A stretch of DNA of 53,215 nucleotides, from NCBI GenBank assembly GCA_902783155.1, contig CACZPR010000083.1:1-53215 (forward strand), given 5' to 3'. The notes below the pieces were generated by a model. The model made no database searches, was not told where the DNA came from, and worked only from the letters and a program-made list of their open reading frames with translations. The position numbers were made by a program, and so were the translations under genes. This document shows, piece by piece, positions 18,116-27,542 of this stretch; within the stretch, counting starts at the first letter, position 1, and the number at the start of each line of letters is the position of its first letter. Source of the stretch: an uncultured Spirochaetaceae bacterium (lineage in GTDB: Bacteria; Spirochaetota; Spirochaetia; Treponematales; Treponemataceae).

Positions 18116-20215
18116 TTAGACATGGAACTCGTCAATCTGGATTCCAATCTTGTTGATTGAGTTCTCCATCTGCTGGGTGAGGTCGGAAAGAACGGCTCCT
18201 GTCTCGTTGATGCGGGCCGCGCCTGTGGACATCTGGGCCATGCCGTCCTTTATGCTGAGTGTCGCGTTCTGCAGGAGCTTTATCTCCTGGAGGATGGACT
18301 TGTTGCCCTCGGACATCTCAAGCGAAGCGGTGCGGACCTCCGATGTGCTGTCGTTCATGTTGTTGAGAGCGATAGAAATCTGTCTGGACCCTGCGCTCTG
18401 CTCCACCATTGCGTTCTTGATTTCCTTGACCAGGGATGTGGTGTTGTTGATTCCCGCGGTGACATTGCTGAACGAAGTACCCGCCGCGCTGGATGCCTGG
18501 ACAATGCTCGTGATTGTCTCCGAAATCTTTTTGAGCTGGTCTCCGATTGTCTTTGACTGCTGCGAAGAAGTTTCCGAAAGTTTTCTGATTTCATCCGCAA
18601 CGACGGAGAATCCCTTTCCGGCCTCACCCGCATGTGCAGCCTCGATAGCCGCGTTCATGGCAAGAAGGTTGGTCTGCTCCGCTATGCTTGAGATAACGGA
18701 GTTGGCCTCCTGCAAAGTCTGGGACTCCTGCTCGACGGTCTTTATAAGGTGGTCAACATCCTCCTGCTTCTGGATTCCCGCGACGGCCTTCTTTTCCAAA
18801 TCCTCGAAAGCGTCCGACATCTTTGTTACCGAGGCGTTCACGGAATTGATGTTCCCTATCATCTCCTCGATTGCGCTGGATGCCTGCTCCACCGAAGAAG
18901 TCTGGTTTGAAATCATGTGGTTCAGCGAATCAATGTTGGAGGCAATCTGGTTAACCGCCCCGGCAGTCTGGTCAACGGAAGAAGTCTGCGCCTCAATCTC
19001 CTCACCCATGTTCCTGATGTTCGCAATAATCTGGGAAATGGAGCTTTCGGTGTTTTCGGTGCTGACGTTGAGGTTTTCGCCGGTCCGTATCAGTTCCTCC
19101 TTGGACACCTTTATGTTCTTGACAATCTCCTGGAGCTTGGCAGCAAACTTGTTGAATCCGCCGACCACCTTTCCAATCTCGTCGTTCTTAATGTGCCTAA
19201 GCTCAATCCTCTTGGTCAAATCGGCGTTGCCCTCGGCAATCTCGTTGATTGTGTTCTGGACAACCCCAAGCGGTTTCAGGGCGGCAATCAGAAGTGTGGA
19301 AATCAAAATCACCAGGACAATTGTGAACACTGTGGACCCTATTATAAGGAACTTTGTCACCGTGTTTGAAGAAAGGTTTATCTCCTTCTCCTCAAGCCCC
19401 GTAAGCACAAACCACTGGGGAGTTCCCGGCACTGCCTTGAATGTAAGAAGAGCCCTTGACGAGCCTTTTCCAGACCAGATTGAATCTATCTTGCCGGTGG
19501 ACACAGCCTGTTCGATACGCTTCTGCATCTCCGGATTCTGCCGTCCCTGGTTCACCTGCTGCTGGGCTTTTTCCTCCTCCACGCCAGATGTGGCAATCAA
19601 GCCGTTTTCGCCGGAAAACAGCTTTATGGTTCCGGTGTTTCCGACCTTCGCCCTCTTCACAATCTCGTTGATTGAGTCCAGCGAAACAATTCCTGTAAAA
19701 AATCCTACGGTCCGTCCATCGGCCTTTGCCGCCTTGCAGATATGGATGACAAACTTTCCGGAAACCTTTGAGGCAACAGGATTGTCCATGGTCATGTCCA
19801 TGCCGTTTTTCACAATGTCGATATAGTACGAACGGTCGCTGACTGTCGTGTTGGTCATAATGTCCGAATTGAAGTTTCCGTCCAAATCCACAAAAGCCAC
19901 ATAGTCAAAATCGGAGCTGCGGATGTTCGCGTGGGACTGGAGCCAGGAAACAATCTGCGCAGGATCGGAAGTGGCGACAACATCCGCGTTGGCATATACC
20001 TCAAGCAGATTGAAATACTCGTTGATTTTGCTGGAAATAAGTTCCGAATAAGACTCCGTTATGAACCGGCACTCATCTTCGTATGTCCTTGTCACTGTGG
20101 ATTTTGAAATCAAATTCACGACGACGGTCTGCACAACGTTCAGCACAGTAACGACGATGGCCGTAATCAAAATTATACGCACTGTCAGGCGGCTATTCTT
20201 TTTTGCATCTGCCAT
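18116..20215 (-). CDS. Methyl-accepting chemotaxis protein with Cache-type sensor
   Basis: A 699-residue chemoreceptor. Transmembrane helix 1 is at about 11-33 and is followed by a periplasmic domain of about 250 residues with a dCache-like pattern ([34 protein letters not shown]). Helix 2 at about 288-312 ([18 protein letters not shown]) leads into a HAMP linker with [16 protein letters not shown]. The cytoplasmic signalling hairpin has its conserved tip at about 505-540 ([35 protein letters not shown]). It would signal through CheW/CheA to the flagella; the ligand is unknown. AGGAGGAC precedes the ATG. Upstream there is a TATAAT and also GCCGAAAA, one base from the GCCGATAA box of flagellar sigma28 promoters, so the gene may belong to that regulon. 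It lies 95 nt downstream of an araC-type gene. Confidence 0.93.
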   Translation of the reverse strand: MADAKKNSRLTVRIILITAIVVTVLNVVQTVVVNLISKSTVTRTYEDECRFITESYSELISSKINEYFNLLEVYANADVVATSDPAQIVSWLQSHANIRSSDFDYVAFVDLDGNFNSDIMTNTTVSDRSYYIDIVKNGMDMTMDNPVASKVSGKFVIHICKAAKADGRTVGFFTGIVSLDSINEIVKRAKVGNTGTIKLFSGENGLIATSGVEEEKAQQQVNQGRQNPEMQKRIEQAVSTGKIDSIWSGKGSSRALLTFKAVPGTPQWFVLTGLEEKEINLSSNTVTKFLIIGSTVFTIVLVILISTLLIAALKPLGVVQNTINEIAEGNADLTKRIELRHIKNDEIGKVVGGFNKFAAKLQEIVKNIKVSKEELIRTGENLNVSTENTESSISQIIANIRNMGEEIEAQTSSVDQTAGAVNQIASNIDSLNHMISNQTSSVEQASSAIEEMIGNINSVNASVTKMSDAFEDLEKKAVAGIQKQEDVDHLIKTVEQESQTLQEANSVISSIAEQTNLLAMNAAIEAAHAGEAGKGFSVVADEIRKLSETSSQQSKTIGDQLKKISETITSIVQASSAAGTSFSNVTAGINNTTSLVKEIKNAMVEQSAGSRQISIALNNMNDSTSEVRTASLEMSEGNKSILQEIKLLQNATLSIKDGMAQMSTGAARINETGAVLSDLTQQMENSINKIGIQIDEFHV

Positions 20216-20310
20216 GGGTTGTCCTCCTAAAAAAATGCCTCATTTAAACATAATTATACTACAGTTTTCGGCAGGATTTAAGCTGTATTTCACTCCCCGC
20301 GTTAAATTTT

Positions 20311-21051
20311 TTATAAACTTCTCGGCATCTGGCGGAAATTGTACTGCTTGAATTTTTTTGGCGTGAGTCCGGTGGATTTTTTGAATGCGCTTATGAAGTG
20401 GCTTTCGGAACTGAAGTTCAGGTAGTTTGCAATCTCGGTGGTCGAATGTTCCGTGAACATCAAAAGATTTTTTGCGGCATCAAGTTTTTTTTCCATTATA
20501 TACTGCACAATTGTTTTTCCGGTCTCCTTGTGGAAAAGTTTTGAGAGGTAGGTTTTGCTGAGTTCCGCCTCCCGCGCAAGGTCGTCCGTCTGGATTTTGC
20601 AGTGAAGATTGTCGTAGATGTAGTCGATGCAGCGGGAAATCGGTCTTGAATAGTGGCGGCTGTTTTTGCATGTCCGCATTCTTTTAACATAGTCCTCGGT
20701 CAGCGCAACGTGAAGCTCGTCCAGTTCCTCCAGCGAGGTGCATGTGTCGATTTTTCGGATGTAGAGGTCGCTCAGATTGTACGCCGTCTCCATCTCCAGT
20801 CCGCCCTCAATGCAGTATCTTGTAATGAATGCGACCGTTATGACCAGATGGTACTTGTGATTTCTTAGGGAGTTTCCGCTAAGACGACCGTAGCCCGCAA
20901 CTCCAAGCGGCTGAAAGAGTCTCTTCATCTCCTCCATGTCGCCGTTTTTGATGCTCTGGTAGAACGCAATTTCCCTGTCATAAGGCAGGTGGTTCCGCGT
21001 GTTTTCCCGGTTGTAAAATTCGGTTCTGGTCAAATCTTCCTTTATGCCCAT
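20311..21051 (-). CDS. AraC-family transcriptional regulator
   Basis: A 246-residue regulator. The C-terminal 100 residues are an AraC double helix-turn-helix: KIQTDDLAREAELSKTYLSKLF is the first and TTEIANYLNFSSESHFISAFKK the second, ending in STGLTPKKFKQYNF. The N-terminal 140 residues are helical, with no cupin or sugar-binding signature that I recognise. AGAGGAAAC lies 4 nt before the ATG, and TAAAAT upstream is a likely -10. It precedes the chemoreceptor on the same strand and follows the large lipoprotein gene, so either could be its target. Confidence 0.88.
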   Translation of the reverse strand: MGIKEDLTRTEFYNRENTRNHLPYDREIAFYQSIKNGDMEEMKRLFQPLGVAGYGRLSGNSLRNHKYHLVITVAFITRYCIEGGLEMETAYNLSDLYIRKIDTCTSLEELDELHVALTEDYVKRMRTCKNSRHYSRPISRCIDYIYDNLHCKIQTDDLAREAELSKTYLSKLFHKETGKTIVQYIMEKKLDAAKNLLMFTEHSTTEIANYLNFSSESHFISAFKKSTGLTPKKFKQYNFRQMPRSL

Positions 21052-21128
21052 CAGTTTCCTCTGGGACTATTTTACCACGGATTTGTTTTTTTCACCACGT
21101 AAATTGACCTGATCTATTCACAGCAATT

Positions 21129-24100
21129 CTAGAAATTATATAATACCGGACTTGCCTTATATGTGCCGTTGGCAAAATGGACAACATAGCAATAATAATA
21201 TGTGCTTGGATATACACTGCGGCTTGGTCTATATTCAGTCAAAACATTAGGTGTTACTGTATATGAATCTTCCTGATCGAGCGTTCCCAACAATTCCCAT
21301 TGCCCGGCTGTCCATAGTTTACATTCTTCTTTACTCTTGTCCGCTCTATATATACGGACAAAAACATTTGCGTCATTTGATTGTATTATAATTGATTCTT
21401 TTGAGTTTCCATCTGCTATAACACAATTATTCTTGGCATCTTTAGTTGAACTGCCAATATAGTAAATTTTTTCAACATATGCAGTGGGGGAATAAAAATC
21501 TAAACCAGTATACACAACTTTTATATAATCGTAATCTGTTGCATTGACTGAAAATGAATAGGTGTCTGTTGGTAGTTGATTATCTTTATTTATTTCTTTA
21601 AGAATCGTATTTTCAAATTTGCTCTGATATGAATTTGGTGACAATCCAAATATATTCATCGTACTATTAGCATTAACATAATAACGATATCTTCTGCTGT
21701 CATTAACTGTTGCTGTGAAGGTTTTACCACTTATGCTAAAATCGTCAAGACACTCAACATCCGTTGAAAGTTTGTTCTTCAAGCTAAAAGTAAGAGTTCC
21801 CTTAGTTGTATTTCCTTTTTTATCTTTTAATACATAATCTATAGTGTTATTTCCGATGTTTAACACTTTTATACCAACTTTTTTTCCATAACACCCATAT
21901 TTTGATTGAACCGGGTCTGTAATCTCATATTTTGTCGAACCTCCATTTATATAAAATTCTCCATAATCAGGACCAGAACCATAATCATAGAAACAGAAGT
22001 AAGCATAAACATAATACGAACCGGTTTGATTGTTTCTATCAGAAGTAATATTGAAATAATATAATTCCGAAGGATTTAAATCGTCAAAAGCTGTTTTTTC
22101 TTCGGTGGTAAGCGAAATTTTTTGAGATTCTTCTGGACTGATTATATTATTTTTGGTTCCTTTACAGTAATACCAAAAACTATAATCTGATACAGCATAA
22201 TTAGATACATTGAAAAACAGTTTTGTTTCCACAGGAACGGTATAACATACCTGGCCATCTTTAGTATAAGTATTGCTTTGTGTAAGCTTGAATTGTGTAC
22301 TTTTAATACTACAATCTAAGTAATCATATTTGTTCCACAAATCTGAATCCCATTTTAATGTTAGATTAACAAAGCCTTCTTTTCCCTTAGTTTTTTCAAT
22401 AGTTGTTGTCGGTTTTGCCGGTGCACCAACAGAAGACTGGTTCTTTTCATACGGACCAATCAGTTCTCCCATAAGTCCCTTTTCAAACCATCTTTTCCTA
22501 GTGCTCGAAGATCCAAAAGAGGTAAAATTATTATCTAAATCATTTGATGTATATGAAATTTCTTTATATTCATTACCAAGCCCCGGATGATATTCATACT
22601 TTTTTTGAGGGAAATTCAAATTACGTTCACCATCTAAATAAACATTACAAAGATAAAAATAAGCGTTGGTAGGAATATTTGAGTTTTTAATATAGTAGTC
22701 TATATTAAAAACCAGCTTGTATTTGTTATCTGAATACTTACATATTCCTAATGGATTACAGGTTTTTGTATCACCCGAAGAAGGATAACTTATATTTAAA
22801 TAATCATCAATTTTGGATAATACAACAGCAGACGGATATGTAAACTTTTTTCTACCTATTTGTATTCCAGTCTCTTTCCATACTGGTATTACATAGAATG
22901 ACAAATCAGATACAGAATCTACATCAAGAACAACAGACCTTTCCATTGTTTCTGAATTATATGGACTAAAGGCGTCTCTTCTTTTGTTACCATTTTTGTC
23001 TATATATTCACAATAATAATCTACATCATTACAAGATATATAATATTTTTCATCTAAAGTCCAATACTTACCATGAGATATATTAGTACGCAATAAAAAG
23101 ACGGATGGTTTATACTCATCCTTAATTCTTATTGTTTTTATATCAGAATTGTATTTTGAAAAATCATAACAAGTATCATCATTTTCGGCCTTAGAAAATG
23201 GTGCATTACACACATCAAAAGGAGTAGTTTTCACATTTGCTGGAGCACCAGTAGTTGCTGGATAATTACCAACGACCTTATCCCATGATGTATAATAACT
23301 AATATCACTATATACCAGATAATTCACCGCACACTTTTGTACGGCTGTATAATTTCCACAGTTATCTTTAACTTTGATTTGTAAATCAAAAATACCTGCT
23401 CTTGGTTCTGCCCGCAGGCTTTCCTGCATAGTATGTTTTATTACAAAAGTAGTATAACCCGACCCGTCATCTACAAATTTAACACAATCATTGTTTTCCC
23501 TTAAAACATAGGATATAAAATTGTTATCGTTTCCTTTATGTTCTCCCGTAACCTGATTATTGATATCCAGTGTTTCTGTTACTTCTATTGCAGCAACTCC
23601 AGAGTCTACATCATAATATTTTCCGTAAATATATATAGTAGAAGGAATAAGCATTTGCTTATAATCATTATTGGAGTCTATGGAACTATATGCCTTCATT
23701 CTAATTTTTTTATCATCTGCGAGAGAATCTGCAGAATCAAGCGTTATTTCTTCTCTTGTCACAAATAATGACAATTCTTGTGGAGCGGTTGTTTCCATTT
23801 CGGAATTGTACTTTACAGTAAAGTTTGAATTTGAATCTTGTCTTATAGGGAATTTAAAATCATCTATTGTAATTTCAAATTCTTCGGAAAACGATACATT
23901 TACATCAATATAAGATTTTTGTTCATCTTTTAAATAATTGGCAAATTTTTCTCCATCTGGAGTAAGAGTAAGCACTGTATTCTGAGAATTAAACTCCGGT
24001 GGATAAAAGTATGCACTCACAGATGATTTAGTATCTGCATCTATTAATTTTATGTTAGTATAATTGAAAAGTCCATTTGACTTCTCTGTTTCTCCAACAG

Positions 24101-24626
24101 GAGTATTAAAAACAATGACTATCGGTGTGTTTGCTGGCTGTGTTTTTGTTCCAGACGGAGTATAGCTTTTTACATAAGGCATCTCGATGCACTTTGGCCT
24201 AATCAAAATATCATTTGCCGGTTTAATCAGCTTTACGGAGGTGACGTACACGCCTTTGGAAGTGTCACTTTTTTCTTCGTTTAACTTAAACTGAACATAG
24301 TTGTCGCGGCTGAGGGTCTCATCGGCTGTCGAAACGGCTTCCAGAGAAACAAAGAAATAATTATTTTGATTTAATGAAAACTGGATGTCTGTTGAGTAGC
24401 CGACCTTGCACTCTGCTTCGCCTTTTGCAAGAAAAGAACCCATCGCCGCATCGGATTTCAGATACACCTTGCAGCTTTCGGCATTTGCATATCCAACAGA
24501 ATCTTTGATTTCTTTGGCGAGTTCCCCTCCATTAAAAAAGTTTTCGCATGAGGCAAGCCCTATTGCGCACAGTCCCCCAAACAAAAGTATAGTAGAAAGC
24601 AAAAAGAAATGAACAACTTTTTTCAT
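21129..24626 (-). CDS. Large AT-rich surface lipoprotein with SbsA/Big_5-type Ig-like domain
   Basis: A 1165-residue lipoprotein. The signal peptide (MKKVVHFFLLSTILLFGG) ends in a lipobox GLASC with C27 as the lipidated cysteine. Residues around 150-260 look like a bacterial SbsA Ig-like (Big_5) domain (KSYTPSGTKTQPANTPIVIV, then TLTPDGEKF). The rest is Tyr/Asn/Ser/Lys-rich beta structure with no enzyme motif. It is probably exposed on the outer surface. The first roughly 150 codons have the base composition of neighbouring genes, while the remainder is clearly AT-rich, which suggests that the body of the gene was replaced or acquired. GAGGTGAG precedes the ATG. Adhesion is plausible but unproven. 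Confidence 0.75.
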   Translation of the reverse strand: MKKVVHFFLLSTILLFGGLCAIGLASCENFFNGGELAKEIKDSVGYANAESCKVYLKSDAAMGSFLAKGEAECKVGYSTDIQFSLNQNNYFFVSLEAVSTADETLSRDNYVQFKLNEEKSDTSKGVYVTSVKLIKPANDILIRPKCIEMPYVKSYTPSGTKTQPANTPIVIVFNTPVGETEKSNGLFNYTNIKLIDADTKSSVSAYFYPPEFNSQNTVLTLTPDGEKFANYLKDEQKSYIDVNVSFSEEFEITIDDFKFPIRQDSNSNFTVKYNSEMETTAPQELSLFVTREEITLDSADSLADDKKIRMKAYSSIDSNNDYKQMLIPSTIYIYGKYYDVDSGVAAIEVTETLDINNQVTGEHKGNDNNFISYVLRENNDCVKFVDDGSGYTTFVIKHTMQESLRAEPRAGIFDLQIKVKDNCGNYTAVQKCAVNYLVYSDISYYTSWDKVVGNYPATTGAPANVKTTPFDVCNAPFSKAENDDTCYDFSKYNSDIKTIRIKDEYKPSVFLLRTNISHGKYWTLDEKYYISCNDVDYYCEYIDKNGNKRRDAFSPYNSETMERSVVLDVDSVSDLSFYVIPVWKETGIQIGRKKFTYPSAVVLSKIDDYLNISYPSSGDTKTCNPLGICKYSDNKYKLVFNIDYYIKNSNIPTNAYFYLCNVYLDGERNLNFPQKKYEYHPGLGNEYKEISYTSNDLDNNFTSFGSSSTRKRWFEKGLMGELIGPYEKNQSSVGAPAKPTTTIEKTKGKEGFVNLTLKWDSDLWNKYDYLDCSIKSTQFKLTQSNTYTKDGQVCYTVPVETKLFFNVSNYAVSDYSFWYYCKGTKNNIISPEESQKISLTTEEKTAFDDLNPSELYYFNITSDRNNQTGSYYVYAYFCFYDYGSGPDYGEFYINGGSTKYEITDPVQSKYGCYGKKVGIKVLNIGNNTIDYVLKDKKGNTTKGTLTFSLKNKLSTDVECLDDFSISGKTFTATVNDSRRYRYYVNANSTMNIFGLSPNSYQSKFENTILKEINKDNQLPTDTYSFSVNATDYDYIKVVYTGLDFYSPTAYVEKIYYIGSSTKDAKNNCVIADGNSKESIIIQSNDANVFVRIYRADKSKEECKLWTAGQWELLGTLDQEDSYTVTPNVLTEYRPSRSVYPSTYYYCYVVHFANGTYKASPVLYNF

Positions 24627-24654
24627 AGAATCTCACCTCGGTACAGAAAATAAC

Positions 24655-24671
24655 ATGTCACCCCATGACAT
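24655..24671. promoter_or_regulatory. Short palindrome before the lipoprotein gene
   Basis: ATGTCA (24655-24660) and TGACAT (24666-24671) form an inverted repeat 29-45 nt upstream of the lipoprotein ATG, where a promoter would lie. It is a candidate operator; no bound factor can be named. Confidence 0.4.
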
Positions 24672-24682
24672 TTCAAAGTTAG

Positions 24683-24819
24683 GGGATGTCCAAAAAAGTT
24701 CGTCGTATGTGGTCATTGAGCTTGTCGAAATGACCTTGTACACTACATGTGGTGGTTAGTCTTCGACGGCTACGCACGACAGGCTCAACCACCGCAATAA
24801 AAACTTATTGGACATTCCC
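24683..24819. mobile_element. MITE-like 137-bp intergenic element
   Basis: The ends are imperfect terminal inverted repeats: GGGATGTCCAAAAAAGTT (24683-24700) against AACTTATTGGACATTCCC (24802-24819). Inside are two separate hairpins, GGTCATT (24711-24717) with AATGACC (24729-24735), and GGTGGTT (24751-24757) with AACCACC (24787-24793). There is no coding capacity. The inner motif (TTGAGCTTGTCGAAATGACC) resembles short dispersed repeats seen in many bacterial genomes. A non-autonomous transposable element or multi-hairpin intergenic repeat is likely. The rest of the 24627-25019 gap contains only the small palindrome and GH16 terminator structures. Confidence 0.6.
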
Positions 24820-24919
24820 TTCCCTTAATTATTATTTCATTTATTGATATTTGCGTCTAGACATGTGAACCTGTAACGATAGCTTTCCAATAAAATCTCC
24901 TTCCCCTGACGACAAAAAA

Positions 24920-24992
24920 GTCCCGGCACCGAAAAGCACCGGGACAAGGAGAGAGATTGTATCTGTCCGGAAAACTGAAATTTCCAGACAGA
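24920..24992 (-). terminator. Tandem hairpins ending the GH16 gene
   Basis: Reading from the GH16 stop, the first hairpin pairs 24981-24992 with 24962-24973 (12 bp with one mismatch, no T run). The second pairs CCGGGAC-side 24939-24945 with 24920-24926 and is followed on the minus strand by TTTTTT. The second is a standard Rho-independent terminator; the first may protect the mRNA 3' end. Confidence 0.8.
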
Positions 24993-25019
24993 CTTATTAT
25001 GAAAAGTTCAAAGACTTTA

Positions 25020-27287
25020 CTACTTTATTTCCTCAAGGCTCACGGACTCGATTATTACCCTGTGCGGGCTGTCAATCTGTTTTCCGTCAACCGCGCCCAT
25101 GGAGATTGTGAAGATTACGTTCGGGTCGGTGGCGTAATCCATTGAGAATGTGTGCTCAAAAACCTGGGACGAGCTTGAGACATCCAGAACAAGTGTCCCG
25201 GAATACGGAATCCAGTTGTCGTCGCCGGAACCGTCGCGCTGCAGTGCCCACATGATTTTTCTGTCGATGTCAGATTTTGCTCCGACCTTGACGCGGTACT
25301 TCTTTCCTTTTTCAAGAAGGATGTTGCTCTGCTTCAGCTGAACCATCCAGTCCATGTTTCCGGTTTTGTTGATTGAGACAATAGCCGCATTGTTCGCCGC
25401 CTGTGCCTCGCTGTCAGCATTCTCGTGACTGTAGAGTTCCCATCCCGCAAGTCCGCTGTCAAATCCACCGTTGAGCAGAATTGAATTTTCCTTCACGACA
25501 ACATTGTCGATGTAGACATCCGCACCGGATACCGCCGCCTTGAACAAAAGAGTCGCCTTGATTGGAAGCTCCGCGCTGTACGCAAACTCATAATGCGCGG
25601 TCTTTTTTCCAAGCTTCACTGTCTTTTCAAAATCAGCAAGCGCAACTCCAATGTAGCAGGTTTTTGACGCATGTGCATCGAACGCAAGGACAAGCTCCTT
25701 TCCGCCCGGAAGGGACAGATTTTTCTGGGAGACGGTCACGGCATCGTTTTCGACATCCGACTTTGGAGTTGAAACCTTAAGCTCACGCACACCCTTTGTG
25801 TTTGTAACGGAAATCTCCGCGCCCGCATTGTTTTCAATATCCCAGTTTTCAAGACGGCCCTCGCCCTCCTGGAACTGACCGTTGTGCACAAAGTTTCCGT
25901 CGGGAAGAAGACCAAGACCGCCCTTGTCCAAATCCGCCACACCAATTTTTTCAAGACAGATGTTCGAGATGTGGACCGTGGCAAGGCTTCCCTGTGAACC
26001 AAGGTTGTATTCAAGACGCGCCTCGGCATCTGAATCATCGGTCATTGTGAAGTCCCATGAAAAATGCTGGGTTGTTGGAGTGACCGTAACCTTTGTGTCC
26101 GGAAAATAGCGAATCCATCCCCTCTCCGGCGCACTCACGGTTGAAATTATCGTTCTCTCCTCGTCGGCACTTGCGTCAAAGGAATAGCGGTAGATGTTTC
26201 CCTTAATCATCGGGACAGGCCCCTGGACAACCTGCACCGCATATTCAACAGGACCGTCGGACACTGAATAGATGTCAAGGTTTCCGTTGTTGACCTCAAG
26301 TTTTCCGTCTCCACCCTGGGCGTTCAGGAAAATCCACTTGTCCTTGTCCTCGACAATCATGTTTCCCGCGGCTGAATCAAGGACGGCAGCCTTTGCAGGT
26401 TTCTTGACATCGTCGTTGTAATATTTTTTCTGGTAGACCTTAACATAGTCCACAACCATCTGAGCCCTTTCGTCAAAAGGTGTGGTCGCATCAGGATAGC
26501 CCGGCCAGTTTCCACCGACAGCCACATTGAAAATCATGTAGAACGGCTGGTCGAACGGAGCCGGATAAGTCACCTCGCCAAATCCGGGTCTCTTTGTGTA
26601 CCAGTCGTTTATTGTCTTGTATTTGATTCCGTCACAGTAAAGGCGGATTTCACCCGGATCCCATTCAAGCGCAAACACATGGAACTCGTCGGAAAAATTT
26701 CCGCTTGAAAGAGTGTATGTTCCCTGGTCCTGGGAATGTGGCTCACCAAAATGGAGCGTACCGTAGAGTGTGTCCGTCTGGTGTCCAAGAACTTCCATAA
26801 TGTCGATTTCGCCGCACTTTGGCCACTGTCCGTAAAAACTCTCGTCGTCCGGCATCATCCAGAATGCGGGAAGATAGCCCTGTCCGCTTGGAACCTTAAG
26901 GCGTGCCTCAAAACGTCCGTAGGTGAAAGCATGTTTTCCCTGTGTGTTCACGCGGCCGGATGTATAAGAAACAGTCCCGTCGTCCGAAACCTTCTTGATT
27001 GGCTGAATCACAAGGTACCCGTCCTTGACATAAGTGTTTTCCGCAGAATCGTCGTAGGACTGAAGCTCGTTGTTGACCCAGCCCGGCTCATGGAATTCAT
27101 AGTTCCAGCTTTTTGTGTCCAGCTTGCTTCCATTAAAATCGTCGAACCAAACAAGGTCTGCCTCGGTATATTCAACCGGACCTGCCGCCACTTCACCAGA
27201 TGGAACATTCGCAGCCTGATTTTTTGAGCAGCCAGCAAAAATGGATGCCGCAGCCAAAACCCCTGCCGCAATCTTCAAAACTTTCAT
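25020..27287 (-). CDS. Lipoprotein GH16 beta-glucanase with CBM4/9-like modules
   Basis: A 755-residue exported glycoside hydrolase. The lipobox is FAGC with C20 lipidated. The GH16 domain covers about residues 40-292; the catalytic signature GEIDIMEVLG has nucleophile E160, D162 and acid/base E165, with WMMPDDE and FYMIFNVAVGGNWPGY also typical. This suggests hydrolysis of beta-1,3 or mixed-linkage beta-1,3-1,4 glucan (laminarinase/lichenase type). After it come three jelly-roll carbohydrate-binding-like modules at about 300-450, 455-600 and 605-755, each beginning with a GNF/GGF-type strand (HNGQFQEGEGRLENW, LNGGFDSGLAGWELY). The ATG at 27287 is chosen because GGAGG lies directly upstream. 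It is surface-tethered, so it would release oligosaccharides near the cell. Confidence 0.9.
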   Translation of the reverse strand: MKVLKIAAGVLAAASIFAGCSKNQAANVPSGEVAAGPVEYTEADLVWFDDFNGSKLDTKSWNYEFHEPGWVNNELQSYDDSAENTYVKDGYLVIQPIKKVSDDGTVSYTSGRVNTQGKHAFTYGRFEARLKVPSGQGYLPAFWMMPDDESFYGQWPKCGEIDIMEVLGHQTDTLYGTLHFGEPHSQDQGTYTLSSGNFSDEFHVFALEWDPGEIRLYCDGIKYKTINDWYTKRPGFGEVTYPAPFDQPFYMIFNVAVGGNWPGYPDATTPFDERAQMVVDYVKVYQKKYYNDDVKKPAKAAVLDSAAGNMIVEDKDKWIFLNAQGGDGKLEVNNGNLDIYSVSDGPVEYAVQVVQGPVPMIKGNIYRYSFDASADEERTIISTVSAPERGWIRYFPDTKVTVTPTTQHFSWDFTMTDDSDAEARLEYNLGSQGSLATVHISNICLEKIGVADLDKGGLGLLPDGNFVHNGQFQEGEGRLENWDIENNAGAEISVTNTKGVRELKVSTPKSDVENDAVTVSQKNLSLPGGKELVLAFDAHASKTCYIGVALADFEKTVKLGKKTAHYEFAYSAELPIKATLLFKAAVSGADVYIDNVVVKENSILLNGGFDSGLAGWELYSHENADSEAQAANNAAIVSINKTGNMDWMVQLKQSNILLEKGKKYRVKVGAKSDIDRKIMWALQRDGSGDDNWIPYSGTLVLDVSSSSQVFEHTFSMDYATDPNVIFTISMGAVDGKQIDSPHRVIIESVSLEEIK

Positions 27288-27409
27288 ATCCGCCTCCAAG
27301 CCTTTTGAACGGACGCAAATCGCCCGCCCTTTTACAAGAAAACGCCCCTGAATCCAGCGTTCCCAAAACTGAATCCATTATCAATCGAGGTTCCGTCTAA
27401 AAATATTAA

Positions 27410-27446
27410 ATTCCTGCTATAAATTTTAGAATTCTGCCATAAATTT
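27410..27446. promoter_or_regulatory. Direct repeats between GH16 and tracrRNA
   Basis: TGCTATAAATTT (27415-27426) and TGCCATAAATTT (27435-27446) are direct repeats exactly 20 bp apart, about two helical turns, 120-160 nt upstream of the GH16 start. The arrangement suits two protomers of one regulator on the same DNA face, as with AraC-type proteins. The rest of 27300-27460 shows no other feature. Confidence 0.4.
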
Positions 27447-27459
27447 GCGGGACGGGAGG

Positions 27460-27536
27460 AAAAAAATAGCCCCACGGAGTACGCAGGGCTGTAGTCAAAT
27501 GACTTCGGCACAAGGCCTTATTGTGATTTGATTTCT
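27460..27536 (-). ncRNA. Predicted tracrRNA of the type II CRISPR system
   Basis: The minus strand contains an anti-repeat at 27521-27538 that can form 18 continuous pairs with nucleotides 2-19 of the crRNA repeat, with one G-U wobble and no bulge. Next come the hallmark AATAAGGC and a small GGC/GCC nexus hairpin, then an AGTC/GACT hairpin. Last is a 9-bp terminator stem (27468-27490, AGCCC with GGGCT outermost) followed by seven T. The promoter TTGCAA-N17-TATTCT places the start near 27536, giving about 75 nt. The RNA would pair with each crRNA and load into Cas9. It is divergent from cas9. The start is inferred; the anti-repeat and terminator are seen directly. Confidence 0.87.
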
Positions 27537-27542
27537 AAATTT

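Noticed and set aside
18150..19826. Plus-strand open frame of 558 codons antisense to the chemoreceptor
   Set aside because: It is the mirror frame of a well-supported receptor gene with all motifs; the translated sequence is Ser/Ile/Phe-rich with no family and no ribosome site.
27300..27460. A second small RNA or leader gene between GH16 and tracrRNA
   Set aside because: Only the two direct repeats are visible; no promoter-terminator pair or open frame of useful length was found.
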